A stretch of DNA of 35,684 nt from Planctomycetota bacterium (GTDB lineage: Bacteria > Planctomycetota > UBA1135), in NCBI GenBank assembly GCA_030749235.1, contig JASMKM010000099.1:1-35684 (forward strand). Direction: 5' to 3'. The notes under the pieces are model-generated. The model had not been told where the DNA came from and ran no database searches. It saw only the letters and a program-made list of their open reading frames with translations. The translations under genes and the position numbers were made by a program. Of the stretch, positions 19,428 to 27,342 are shown piece by piece. Within the stretch, counting starts at the first letter, position 1; every line of letters starts with the position of its first letter.

Positions 19428-21857
19428 ATGCATCGCTCCGTAGTGTTGTCCCTCTTCCTGGTCAGCCTGGTCACCTCGCTGCTTGCAGGTCAGGAACCAC
19501 CGGCGAGCGGGATGAACAGGATCGGCCCCGACGCGAGGGTCATGATTCTTGTTCCGGTCGAGGATCAAGTCACATGGCTGGACGACGCCTTCCTTTGTGC
19601 GATTCCAGCGGCCTTGCAGTTGGGCGAACGAACCGGCACCCAGGATCCAATCGTGCTTGCCGTCGAGGCTGAACAGCCATTTCGGCCGGAGCTCCTGGAT
19701 TTCTTGCGTCGCTATGAACCAACTAAGCTGATTTGGTTGGGGCCCGAGCTACCGGAGTTTCCAGTCAGTAAAACCGCACGGCTGGAAGCGATGCAAGTTT
19801 CGAGTGGTGAAATCGCTGCCGCCACCATCTCTACATATGCCTTTGCGGGTGGCTACGACAAAGTGGTTCTTTATGACTCGAGCAATCGTACCGATGCCTT
19901 GGTGGCTGCGGCCTTCGCCGCACGTATCGGCGTACCGTTGTTCCCGTGGAGCGGCAAGAAGTTTGCACTTGACACCCATAGGACCTTCGCAATGCAGGGC
20001 GTCAAGAAGGCTTACTTCATTGGCGAAGGTGAAGCACCAGTTATCGGCGCTTTCACCAAGGCTTCGACCACGCCAAGTGACAAGGATGTAACTTATCCTG
20101 GCGCAAGGGTGGAGCGAATCAAGACGGCGAAGGACGTCGCCCACTGGTTGACGAAGAACCGCCACCCTGTGGAGTACTTGGCGGTCGTGAATCCCGACGA
20201 TGCTAGCGCCGGGCGTGATCGCAATCTTGCCCTGGCCGCACCCTTGTTGGCGGCCGCTCATCAAGGCGTGGTAGTACCCATAGAGCTGGAGACCCATTGG
20301 AAACGCAGTTTCGTGGCATCGGAAATTTTGGAGAAGAAACCCAGCGGAGCCGCAGACAGCAGCCAAGGATGGCGCCAGGGTGTTATTCAGCTCGAGAATC
20401 ACAAGGACACGCCATTTGTGACCGGCATCGATTCGGAGGACGGTCGTTGGTGGATGCAGCTCGACCGCAATCGCGATGGTCGTTACAGCGGCAAGAAGGA
20501 GAAGCCGGTCTTTACTGGCGACAATTTCCCGTTGGCCGACCTCCATTGGACCGCCGACTTGGATGCCGATGAGAAGAAACGTGGGGGCGCAATCTGGATG
20601 ACTACGCCGACGGCATCCGAGATCCACGGGGAACTCGCCGACTTCCATAAGGCCATCAAGCACGGCGCCGAATACCTTTGCCTAGTCGGCTGGCCCGACG
20701 CCTTGCCGATGGCCGTGATTTCCCATGGTCAAGGAATCGATGCCGACCTGGTCTCCGACCTCCCCTTCGCGCAGACCGACGAGGATCCCTTCGTCGACCT
20801 ATCCCATGCGCGCTTTATCGCCGAGGACCTGGAGTCGGCCACCTTGTTGGCTTGCCGTGGTTTCGCGCGTGACGATTTTCCACAGCGCCATTGGGCGCAA
20901 AAGTTCGCCACCGCCGAGTGGGAGGAACTCAGTCAGACCACCCTTCCCGAGGCCGGCCTCGATTTTGCTGGGCATCATGAAGGTGAAAAACCATTTGATG
21001 AAGGATCTGCATTGGCCCAATCCGGCCTGATTCTCCACTCCTCGCACGCCATGTGGACTGAGATGGGCAAGACCTATCTTTGGGACAGCAACACTCTGCT
21101 GGCGCCGGCGATGGTTGTTTCGGGCGGGTGCAGCACGGCTTCCTTGGATCAAGATGATGAACGGCGATCGGTAGCCAGTCGATTGTTGAAAAACGGCGCG
21201 GTCGCTTTCGTCGGCAACTCGCGACGCGGCATTGCCCAACAGGAGCTGTTCCGGACCGAGTTCCTGAACGCCCTGTTCGCAGGCAATAGTCTTGGCGCAG
21301 CGCAACGCATTGCGCAGAACTATGTCCTGCTAGCAATGATGGAGAAGGGCCAGACCGAGTCGGGACCTTACTTCTACCAGATGTACCATCAGCTGGTGTT
21401 CGGCGACCCTGCCCTGCGGCTGGGCCTTCGCTTTGCCGAAACCGATCCGCCAGCGCGTGCGCAGGTCAATGGCACCAAGGTGCGCGTGGTCGGCCCGAAG
21501 AAGTGGCACCGCATGGAGTACATTCCGCTAGAGGAGTGGGGCTGCGTCTTCCCGAAATTGTGGGCATGGCGTGGCTCCGGCATCGGCGTGGAGAGCCGTT
21601 GGCATCCCGCCGACAAGCGCGACGAGGAGCAACTCCTATTTCACATTACTGTCCACACGCGGAGGAAGGTCAACAGCATCAAGCCGCTGAGCGACGTCCC
21701 TGAATCCCTCGGGTGGACCGGAAGCTGCGGGGTTGACCATCATGCCGACGGAAGCCGCAGCCTCTATTGGCGCGTGCGTTTGATCGACGCCGACAAGACC
21801 ACGGGCGAGGTGCGCGCCCAAGTTGAGGAGTTGGACTTCAAGTTAATTCGGGATTGA
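19428..21857 (+). CDS. Exported C25 (gingipain-clan) peptidase-like protein
   Basis: The 809-residue protein has a signal peptide (about residues 1-21). Residues ~35-220 resemble cell-wall-binding-repeat-2-like units, e.g. VVLYDSSNRTDALVAAAFAA. The C-terminal half looks like a caspase-fold C25 protease: a YLCLVGWPDALP strand, candidate catalytic His537 or His540 in ILHSSHAMW, candidate nucleophile Cys568 in VVSGGCSTASLD, and the family-like VFGDPALRL near residue 660. The His-to-Cys spacing of about 30 residues is close to that of gingipains. No C-terminal type IX secretion domain is obvious. Proteolysis at the cell surface or in the periplasm is the likely role, but the substrate is unknown and the assignment rests on motif placement. 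Confidence 0.7.
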   Translation: MHRSVVLSLFLVSLVTSLLAGQEPPASGMNRIGPDARVMILVPVEDQVTWLDDAFLCAIPAALQLGERTGTQDPIVLAVEAEQPFRPELLDFLRRYEPTKLIWLGPELPEFPVSKTARLEAMQVSSGEIAAATISTYAFAGGYDKVVLYDSSNRTDALVAAAFAARIGVPLFPWSGKKFALDTHRTFAMQGVKKAYFIGEGEAPVIGAFTKASTTPSDKDVTYPGARVERIKTAKDVAHWLTKNRHPVEYLAVVNPDDASAGRDRNLALAAPLLAAAHQGVVVPIELETHWKRSFVASEILEKKPSGAADSSQGWRQGVIQLENHKDTPFVTGIDSEDGRWWMQLDRNRDGRYSGKKEKPVFTGDNFPLADLHWTADLDADEKKRGGAIWMTTPTASEIHGELADFHKAIKHGAEYLCLVGWPDALPMAVISHGQGIDADLVSDLPFAQTDEDPFVDLSHARFIAEDLESATLLACRGFARDDFPQRHWAQKFATAEWEELSQTTLPEAGLDFAGHHEGEKPFDEGSALAQSGLILHSSHAMWTEMGKTYLWDSNTLLAPAMVVSGGCSTASLDQDDERRSVASRLLKNGAVAFVGNSRRGIAQQELFRTEFLNALFAGNSLGAAQRIAQNYVLLAMMEKGQTESGPYFYQMYHQLVFGDPALRLGLRFAETDPPARAQVNGTKVRVVGPKKWHRMEYIPLEEWGCVFPKLWAWRGSGIGVESRWHPADKRDEEQLLFHITVHTRRKVNSIKPLSDVPESLGWTGSCGVDHHADGSRSLYWRVRLIDADKTTGEVRAQVEELDFKLIRD

Positions 21858-21890
21858 CCCGCCCGTCGGCATGCGTCCTGCCAGTTACCC

Positions 21891-21956
21891 CTCAAAACTG
21901 TCCTGCGGAACATCTTTTTGAGCAGCAGCTGAAGAGGTTATTGTCTATCTCAGCTG
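21891..21956. repeat. Two inverted repeats between convergent genes
   Basis: CTCAAAA (21891-21897) pairs with TTTTGAG (21916-21922), and CAGCTGA (21926-21932) pairs with TCAGCTG (21950-21956). Each gives a 7-bp stem with an 17-18 nt loop. The second overlaps the 3' end of the release-factor-like gene. They may help end transcription from both sides but the loops are large and there is no clean T tract. Confidence 0.3.
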
Positions 21957-22466
21957 GCGCTGCCCTTTGGCCTTGCGACGTTCATTCAATGCATGCAAGG
22001 CGGCTGGCTCGATGGCCAGGAACTTGATCAGCTGAGAATTCGAGATCCGAAAGGCGGTTGCCGTGCGGCCTAGGTCGTCGCCCTCCAGGTGGAGGCGGTC
22101 CAGCACCTCGGCCAGCAGGCTGGGGAAGTCCTCATGGCTGGGATTGACCTTGATCTTGCCCTTGCGCAAGCGCGCCACCCATTCCCCAGAAGGCTCATAG
22201 GCGCCCGGAGGCATGAAATCGGCATCTTCCAGCGGGGTGCGGTGCAAGAGCGCAAGCTTGAGCCGCAGTCGAAACAATGCCTCAACCTTGTTTTCCAGCT
22301 GAGAGCGCCTTTCGGTAGCCATTGCCTGGATGCCGGTGGGCTCGTGGGTGGCCCGAATTGCCGTCGCTACGCGGTTTCTGTGCTGACCGCCGGGCCCACG
22401 CGAGCGCGTGGCCTGAATGGAGACTTCTTTTTCGAAGTCCTCCGAAGTTTTTTGGGCGGGGTGCAC
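21945..22466 (-). CDS. GGQ-domain peptide release factor-like protein
   Basis: The 173-residue protein carries the class I release-factor catalytic domain with GGQ in RSRGPGGQHRNRVATA, followed by IRATHEPTGI, as in ArfB/YaeJ, RF-H and the mitochondrial C12orf65 group. It lacks the codon-recognition domains of RF1/RF2, so it probably hydrolyses peptidyl-tRNA on stalled ribosomes or on a special substrate. After the GGQ domain comes about 90 residues that I do not recognise, ending in a basic NERRKAKGQRQLR tail, which could enter the mRNA channel as in ArfB. The frame opens at a TTG (22472), but the GTG at 22466 is preferred since TAGAAT ends exactly 6 nt before it. Confidence 0.82.
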   Translation of the reverse strand: MHPAQKTSEDFEKEVSIQATRSRGPGGQHRNRVATAIRATHEPTGIQAMATERRSQLENKVEALFRLRLKLALLHRTPLEDADFMPPGAYEPSGEWVARLRKGKIKVNPSHEDFPSLLAEVLDRLHLEGDDLGRTATAFRISNSQLIKFLAIEPAALHALNERRKAKGQRQLR

Positions 22467-22472
22467 TTCCAA

Positions 22473-22478
22473 ATTCTA
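22473..22478 (-). promoter_or_regulatory. Putative -10 box, leaderless promoter of the GGQ protein gene
   Basis: TAGAAT on the minus strand, then 6 nt (TTGGAA), then GTG at 22466. It decides between the GTG start and the TTG two codons earlier. Confidence 0.5.
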
Positions 22479-22555
22479 TCCTTCGTTGGCCGTAAAGAGG
22501 ATTTCACAGGAGTTTGCCCACGAAACATGGAACTGTGGCCCCCTTCACGGGCTCG

Positions 22556-22561
22556 TATGAC
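22556..22561 (+). promoter_or_regulatory. Possible -10 box of the subtilisin gene
   Basis: TATGAC lies 14 nt before the ATG at 22576, inside a small CTCGT-ATG-ACGAG inverted repeat (22552-22564). It predicts a leader of about 8 nt. Confidence 0.3.
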
Positions 22562-22575
22562 GAGACCCTAGCACG

Positions 22576-24648
22576 ATGATTAGCCAGTTCCTCCTTCTTT
22601 CCCTTGTCCAGCTCCAAGGTTCCTCCGATGCCGTGCCAGCCTACCACTGGGTGGACACTGGTTTTGATCGAGCCTTGTTCCAAGTCGACGACGTCGACGC
22701 GCAGAGCAGTGCTGCGACTCGCATCAATGATGATCGCGCATCCAAGAGCGGTATCATCCCGGCACCAACGCCGGGCTACACGCTCTCCGCTTCGGTAATC
22801 GTCGAGACCGATGCCATCGGCACCCTCCAAGACCTGTCCAGCAGCGTCACTGAATGTTGGGTCGAGCCGATGGAGAACGTGCCTGGCTTCCAGTTGGTGC
22901 ATACCCATTCAATCCGCGCTGGCCTTGAGCTGACCATTGCGCTGGAAGCCTACTTCGGCGACGAGGCGGTTTACCTGGATGCTCAGCGCCCAATCGCTCC
23001 ACGCGCCCTGCCTACCGATCCCAATTTCGGCAGCCAGTGGCACCTGTTGAACACCCAGAACACTATCGCCGACGTCAACATCGAAGGCGCTTGGAATGCT
23101 GGCATCACCGGTGCAGGCCAAGTGATTGGCATCGTCGATGGCGGTGTGCAGCTTTCGCACCCTGACCTCAACGACAACTACAACAGCGCCGCCAGCCGCA
23201 GTGGCGGTTCGAGTAGCCACGGAACTTCGTGTGCAGGTGTATCGGCGGCCGAAGCTAACAACGGTAGGGGCGGTGTGGGTGCCGCTTACGATGCCGAGTG
23301 GTCCAACCTCTATTACGGCAGCAGCTCCACCACGGCGACCAACTTTGGTCACCGCAACGACCTTAACGATATCAAGACCAACTCTTGGGGTCCTTGGGAT
23401 AACGGCACCATCTCCTACATGAGTAGTGCCGAGCGGAGTGCATTGGAGAACGCCGTCTTCAACGGGCGCGGTGGCCTCGGCACCGTGTTCTGCTGGGCAG
23501 CCGGTAACGGTGGAACTGCAGACCGTGTCGAATACGATCCATACGCATCCAGCCGCCTGACCTTGGCGATCGGTGCGATCGGCGATTCCGACACCCGCTC
23601 TTACTACAATGAGCGTGGTTCCTCGATGACCGTGGTCGCTCACTCCAGCGGCAATAACCGTGGCATTTACACCACGACTTCCGGCAGCAGCTACACATCC
23701 AACTTCGGTGGCACCTCGTCGTCGAGTCCGCTTGGCGCAGGCGTCGTGGCTCTGATTCTGGATGCCAACCCAGCCTTGACTTGGCGCGACGTCACTGGCG
23801 TTCTGATCGAGTCCGCGCGTAAGAACAACCCCGGTCACTCCAACTGGATGACCAACGCCACTGGTCGTGACATCAGCATCGATTACGGTTTTGGCGCTAT
23901 CGATGCCGACGACGCCGTGCAGACCGCATTGAACTGGACCAACTATGGTGCCGAGCAGTCGGCAAGTTCCGGCCAGGTTAACGTCAACCAGTCCATCCCA
24001 GACAACAACAACAGCGGCCTGAACCGCACCGTCAGCATCGCCAACGATTTCATCATTGAATCGGTCGAGCTGAAGATGAACGTCGACCACAACTACGTCG
24101 GCGACCTCTACATTCGCTTGGTCGCCCCGAGTGGTACCGGCTCGGTACTGACCCACGTGCGTAACGACAGCACCGACGACTACAACAACTTCATCTTCAC
24201 TTCGCTGCGACCCTTCGGTGAGTCTTCGATGGGGGATTGGACCGTCGAGATTTCCGACCGCGATTCCGGTACCACCGGTACCTGGGAGAACTTTACCTTG
24301 ACCGTCTATGGTCACGATGGGAGCGGTAGTGGAACCACGATGACCTTGTCGTCGCCTCCGGTGACCGCTGGTGCTGCTGTTAACTTCCAGGTCACCAACG
24401 CCAACGCCAACTCGGCAACTTGGTTGGCCTACTCACTGTCTGGTCTGGGTAGCTACAGTATCCCACAGCTTGGTGTCACCTTGGGCATCAGCAACCCTCA
24501 ACAGATTGGCTCGATGCAGACCACCAATGCATCCGGTGTGACTGATTTCATCGTTGTCGCTCCTTCTGGATCCGCAGGCATCGCCTACTGGGTACAAGCT
24601 CTGCAAGCTGGTGAGATTAGCAACATCGTCAACGGCACCGTGCAATAG
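22576..24648 (+). CDS. Exported subtilisin-family (S8) serine protease with P domain
   Basis: The 690-residue protease has the kexin/proprotein-convertase-like arrangement. A short hydrophobic N terminus acts as export signal, and about residues 20-165 look like a propeptide. The catalytic triad is Asp188 in GIVDGGVQLSHPDL, His215 in SSHGTSCAG and Ser381 in GGTSSSSPLGAG, with oxyanion Asn311 in WAAGNGG. The P (proprotein convertase) beta domain spans about residues 465-580, ending with MGDWTVEISDRDSGTTGTWENF. About 100 further residues form an unidentified C-terminal beta domain. It probably degrades or processes extracellular proteins. It is divergent from the GGQ gene (109 bp between starts). 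Confidence 0.93.
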   Translation: MISQFLLLSLVQLQGSSDAVPAYHWVDTGFDRALFQVDDVDAQSSAATRINDDRASKSGIIPAPTPGYTLSASVIVETDAIGTLQDLSSSVTECWVEPMENVPGFQLVHTHSIRAGLELTIALEAYFGDEAVYLDAQRPIAPRALPTDPNFGSQWHLLNTQNTIADVNIEGAWNAGITGAGQVIGIVDGGVQLSHPDLNDNYNSAASRSGGSSSHGTSCAGVSAAEANNGRGGVGAAYDAEWSNLYYGSSSTTATNFGHRNDLNDIKTNSWGPWDNGTISYMSSAERSALENAVFNGRGGLGTVFCWAAGNGGTADRVEYDPYASSRLTLAIGAIGDSDTRSYYNERGSSMTVVAHSSGNNRGIYTTTSGSSYTSNFGGTSSSSPLGAGVVALILDANPALTWRDVTGVLIESARKNNPGHSNWMTNATGRDISIDYGFGAIDADDAVQTALNWTNYGAEQSASSGQVNVNQSIPDNNNSGLNRTVSIANDFIIESVELKMNVDHNYVGDLYIRLVAPSGTGSVLTHVRNDSTDDYNNFIFTSLRPFGESSMGDWTVEISDRDSGTTGTWENFTLTVYGHDGSGSGTTMTLSSPPVTAGAAVNFQVTNANANSATWLAYSLSGLGSYSIPQLGVTLGISNPQQIGSMQTTNASGVTDFIVVAPSGSAGIAYWVQALQAGEISNIVNGTVQ

Positions 24649-24691
24649 GTCGAACTGCCAAAGCTGATTGCCTACCGGAGGAGTCTCGCGT

Positions 24692-24723
24692 GCCCGACTC
24701 GTTGCAGAACCTGCAGTCGGGGC
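24692..24723 (+). terminator. Two-stage hairpin after the subtilisin gene
   Basis: CCCGACT (24693-24699) pairs with AGTCGGG (24715-24721), and inside it GCAG (24704-24707) pairs with CTGC (24711-24714) around an AAC loop. This is the strongest hairpin in the window and lies 44 nt after the subtilisin stop. There is no T run, so it is a likely but not canonical terminator. Confidence 0.5.
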
Positions 24724-24770
24724 TTGGCTAGCAGATGTGGTCTCAGGCGCGATTCAGTGGGAGCCAAGCC
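24721..24770. repeat. 9-bp perfect inverted repeat before the acyl-CoA ligase
   Basis: GGCTTGGCT (24721-24729) and AGCCAAGCC (24762-24770) are perfect reverse complements with a 32-nt spacer; arm centres are 41 bp apart, about four helical turns. The right arm falls where the -35 region of the TATGCT promoter would be. It could be a looping operator or a second hairpin. Confidence 0.45.
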
Positions 24771-24783
24771 TAGGGCGATAGGC

Positions 24784-24789
24784 TATGCT
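24784..24789 (+). promoter_or_regulatory. Putative -10 box, near-leaderless promoter of the acyl-CoA ligase
   Basis: TATGCT lies 5 nt before the ATG at 24795. Confidence 0.45.
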
Positions 24790-24794
24790 TGGGT

Positions 24795-26492
24795 ATGGAT
24801 GAAAAGCTCTGGCACAAGTCTTACGAAGAAGGCGTCCCAACCACGATAGATTTTGAGGACATCCCGGTTGGTCATTATCTTGACCGCTCTGCCCGGGAGT
24901 TCGGCAACGCCAAGGCCTTGGTATTCATGAATTGCGAGTTCAACTACGCGCAACTCAAGGACGAGGTCGATCGTTTCGCCACTGCGCTTTCAGGGCTTGG
25001 GGTGGTCAAGGGAACCAGGGTCGCCGTGCAAGCGCCGAACATCCCGCAATGCGCCATCGCCTACTTGGCGACCCAACGCTTGGGTGCGCATGCGGTGATG
25101 ACCAATCCGCTGTACATGCCACGCGAGATTATCCACCAATGGAACGATGCTGAAGTCGAGGTCGCCATCACCATGGACTTCCTGTGGGACCAGAAGGTGC
25201 GCGGGTTGCGCGATAAGGTCGGCGTGCGTGAATACATCATCGCTTCAATCCCGGAGTACCTGGGTTTTCCACTGAACCTTTTGGCTCCACTGAAGCTGAA
25301 GCGCCAGGATCCGCCGATGGTCGCCAAGGTCAAGCAAGAACCAGGGCTACATTTCTTCCGCAAGTTAGTCAAATCGTCGGCCGCTTCACCTCCATCGGTC
25401 TCAGTAGACATAGACGACATCGCCGTCATCCAGTACACCGGTGGCACCACTGGCTTGTCTAAGGGTGCAATGCTCTCGCACCGCAACCTTAGCTACAACG
25501 TGCAGCAGGTGCGTTCCTGGTTCACCGGGCTGGAGCCAGGCAAGGAGGTCCTGCTCGCTTGTTTGCCCTTCTTCCATATCTTTGGCATGACGGTCTGCCT
25601 GACCTGGCCGGTCACGGTAGGGGCAGCAATGATCCTGCAGCCCAATCCACGCGACATTCCGGGCTTAGTCAAAAACATCGTCAAGCACCGCGTGACCCTG
25701 TTCCCTGCATTGCCGGCATTGTTCAACGCGATCAACAACTTTGAGAACATTGAGACCATGGACCTGTCCAGCGTCAAGCGTTGCTTCTCCGGGTCGGCAC
25801 CATTGCCCGAGGACGTGCAGAACCGCTTTGAGAAGTTGACGAATTCGATTATCGTCGAAGGCTTCGGCTTGACCGAGACCTCACCGGTGGTCACCTGTAA
25901 TCCGGTGATGGGTAAGCGCAAGATCGGCCATATCGGCATCCCTGCCCCTGATACTGACGTGCGCATCGTCGATCCAGAATCCGGCTTGCCGGAATCGAAG
26001 GTCGGTGAGGTCGGCGAGCTGATTGTCAAGGGACCACAGGTGATGGTCGGCTATCTCAACCGCGAGCAGGAAACCGCCAACATGATCCGCAATGGTTGGC
26101 TCTACACCGGCGACCTAGCGACGATGGATGAGGAGGGTTACTTTAAGATCGTCGGCCGCAAGAAGGACATGATCATCGCCTCGGGCTACAACATTTTCCC
26201 TGACGAAATCGACCGCGTTCTGATGTCGCACGACAAGATCTTCGAGTCCTGCACCATCGGCATCCCTGACGAGAAGCGCGGCGAAACAGTCAAGTCCTTC
26301 ATCGTGCTGCAGCCCGGCGAGATGATGGACGAGGAAGACCTGAAGGCTTGGTGCGCGGCGGAGCTGGCGGCCTATAAGGTGCCCAAGCATTGGGAGTTCC
26401 GCGACGAGCTGCCAAAGACCGCAATGATGAAGTTGCTGCGCCGCGACTTGCGCGAGGAAGAGATCGCTAAGCAGAAGGCCGCGAATGCATAA
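24795..26492 (+). CDS. fadD: Long-chain acyl-CoA ligase (AMP-forming)
   Basis: The 565-residue ANL-superfamily enzyme activates a fatty acid to its CoA thioester through an acyl-adenylate. Visible motifs are the P-loop IQYTGGTTGLSKGAMLSH (about residue 212), VEGFGLTETSPVV, YTGDLATMDEEGYFKIVGR, KDMIIASGYNIFPDEI and the C-terminal lysine block MKLLRRDLR (in place of the usual GKILRRELR). The order and length fit FadD-type long-chain ligases. Translation could start at TTG 24789, but the ATG at 24795 lies 5 nt after TATGCT. The SDR gene starts inside its last codons (ATGCATAA overlap), so the two are translationally coupled. A dyad upstream may control it. Confidence 0.92.
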   Translation: MDEKLWHKSYEEGVPTTIDFEDIPVGHYLDRSAREFGNAKALVFMNCEFNYAQLKDEVDRFATALSGLGVVKGTRVAVQAPNIPQCAIAYLATQRLGAHAVMTNPLYMPREIIHQWNDAEVEVAITMDFLWDQKVRGLRDKVGVREYIIASIPEYLGFPLNLLAPLKLKRQDPPMVAKVKQEPGLHFFRKLVKSSAASPPSVSVDIDDIAVIQYTGGTTGLSKGAMLSHRNLSYNVQQVRSWFTGLEPGKEVLLACLPFFHIFGMTVCLTWPVTVGAAMILQPNPRDIPGLVKNIVKHRVTLFPALPALFNAINNFENIETMDLSSVKRCFSGSAPLPEDVQNRFEKLTNSIIVEGFGLTETSPVVTCNPVMGKRKIGHIGIPAPDTDVRIVDPESGLPESKVGEVGELIVKGPQVMVGYLNREQETANMIRNGWLYTGDLATMDEEGYFKIVGRKKDMIIASGYNIFPDEIDRVLMSHDKIFESCTIGIPDEKRGETVKSFIVLQPGEMMDEEDLKAWCAAELAAYKVPKHWEFRDELPKTAMMKLLRRDLREEEIAKQKAANA

Positions 26493-27342
26493 GCCGCCCT
26501 TCGAGGTACCCGATCTCCAGGGCCAAGTGGCGGTGATTACCGGTGCTAGCCGTGGCATCGGCAAGAACATCGCCTTGTCCTTGGCGCGCGCCGGTGCCGA
26601 CATCGTGATTGCAGCCAAGAGCGAGAAGTCGCGCGACCTGTTGCCGGGCAATATCCACGACACTGCCGCCGAGGTGGAAGCGCTCGGTCGTGAGGCACTC
26701 GCCGTCAAGACCAATGTGCGGGCTGCCGAAGAGATCGAGGCCATGGTCGCAGCTACCATGCAACGTTTCGGGCGTATCGACATTCTCATCAACAACGCTG
26801 GCGCCTTGCATTGGAAAGGCGTGGCGGAGACGCCGACCAAGCGTTTCGACCTGATGATGGAAGTCAATGCGCGCGCTGCCCATATCGCCTCGCATCACGT
26901 CCTTCCTCACATGATGGAGCGCGGCAGCGGTTGCATTGTGCAGATGTCACCACCGCTGGACTTAAGCATGGTTCCGGGCAAGACTGGCTATTGCATGTCG
27001 AAGTTCGGCATGAGCCTACTGGCGATGGGTATTGCCGGCGAGGTGGTGGACAGTGAGATCCGTTCCTGCGCGCTGTGGCCAGCGACGGCCATCGAATCGC
27101 AGGCCACCATTAATCACGGATTGGGTGGTCTGGCACAGTGGCGTCGGGCGGACATCCTTGCCGATAGCGTGCTGGGCATCCTGAAGTTGCCGCGCAAGCA
27201 GGTCCATGGCCGCTGCCTGATTGATGAGGAAGTCATGGACATGCTCGATGTCGCCGACCTCGAGCAGTACAACTGCGTCGAAGGTGGATCACCGCTACGT
27301 ATCGTCGGCCCGGGTGGGGTGCAGTCCCGGCTCTGGCACTAG
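26485..27342 (+). CDS. HSDL2-like short-chain dehydrogenase/reductase
   Basis: The 285-residue SDR has the cofactor loop TGASRGIGKN, the NNAG motif, and active-site Tyr169/Lys173 in YCMSK. The segment MSPPLDLSMVPGKTGYCMSKFGMS and the following CALWPATAIES match the hydroxysteroid-dehydrogenase-like protein 2 (HSDL2) branch, where SPP replaces the common SSI pattern. The C-terminal SCP2 lipid-binding domain of animal HSDL2 is absent. Its ATG overlaps the ligase stop by 8 nt, so it probably works on the same acyl or isoprenoid/branched substrate. It is convergent with plsC and the two stop codons share the palindrome CTAG at 27339-27342. Confidence 0.88.
   Translation: MHKPPFEVPDLQGQVAVITGASRGIGKNIALSLARAGADIVIAAKSEKSRDLLPGNIHDTAAEVEALGREALAVKTNVRAAEEIEAMVAATMQRFGRIDILINNAGALHWKGVAETPTKRFDLMMEVNARAAHIASHHVLPHMMERGSGCIVQMSPPLDLSMVPGKTGYCMSKFGMSLLAMGIAGEVVDSEIRSCALWPATAIESQATINHGLGGLAQWRRADILADSVLGILKLPRKQVHGRCLIDEEVMDMLDVADLEQYNCVEGGSPLRIVGPGGVQSRLWH

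Noticed and set aside
22909-24315. 468-residue open frame antisense to the subtilisin gene
   Set aside because: Low-complexity Val/Gly/Asp composition typical of a shadow frame; the sense strand has a complete catalytic triad.
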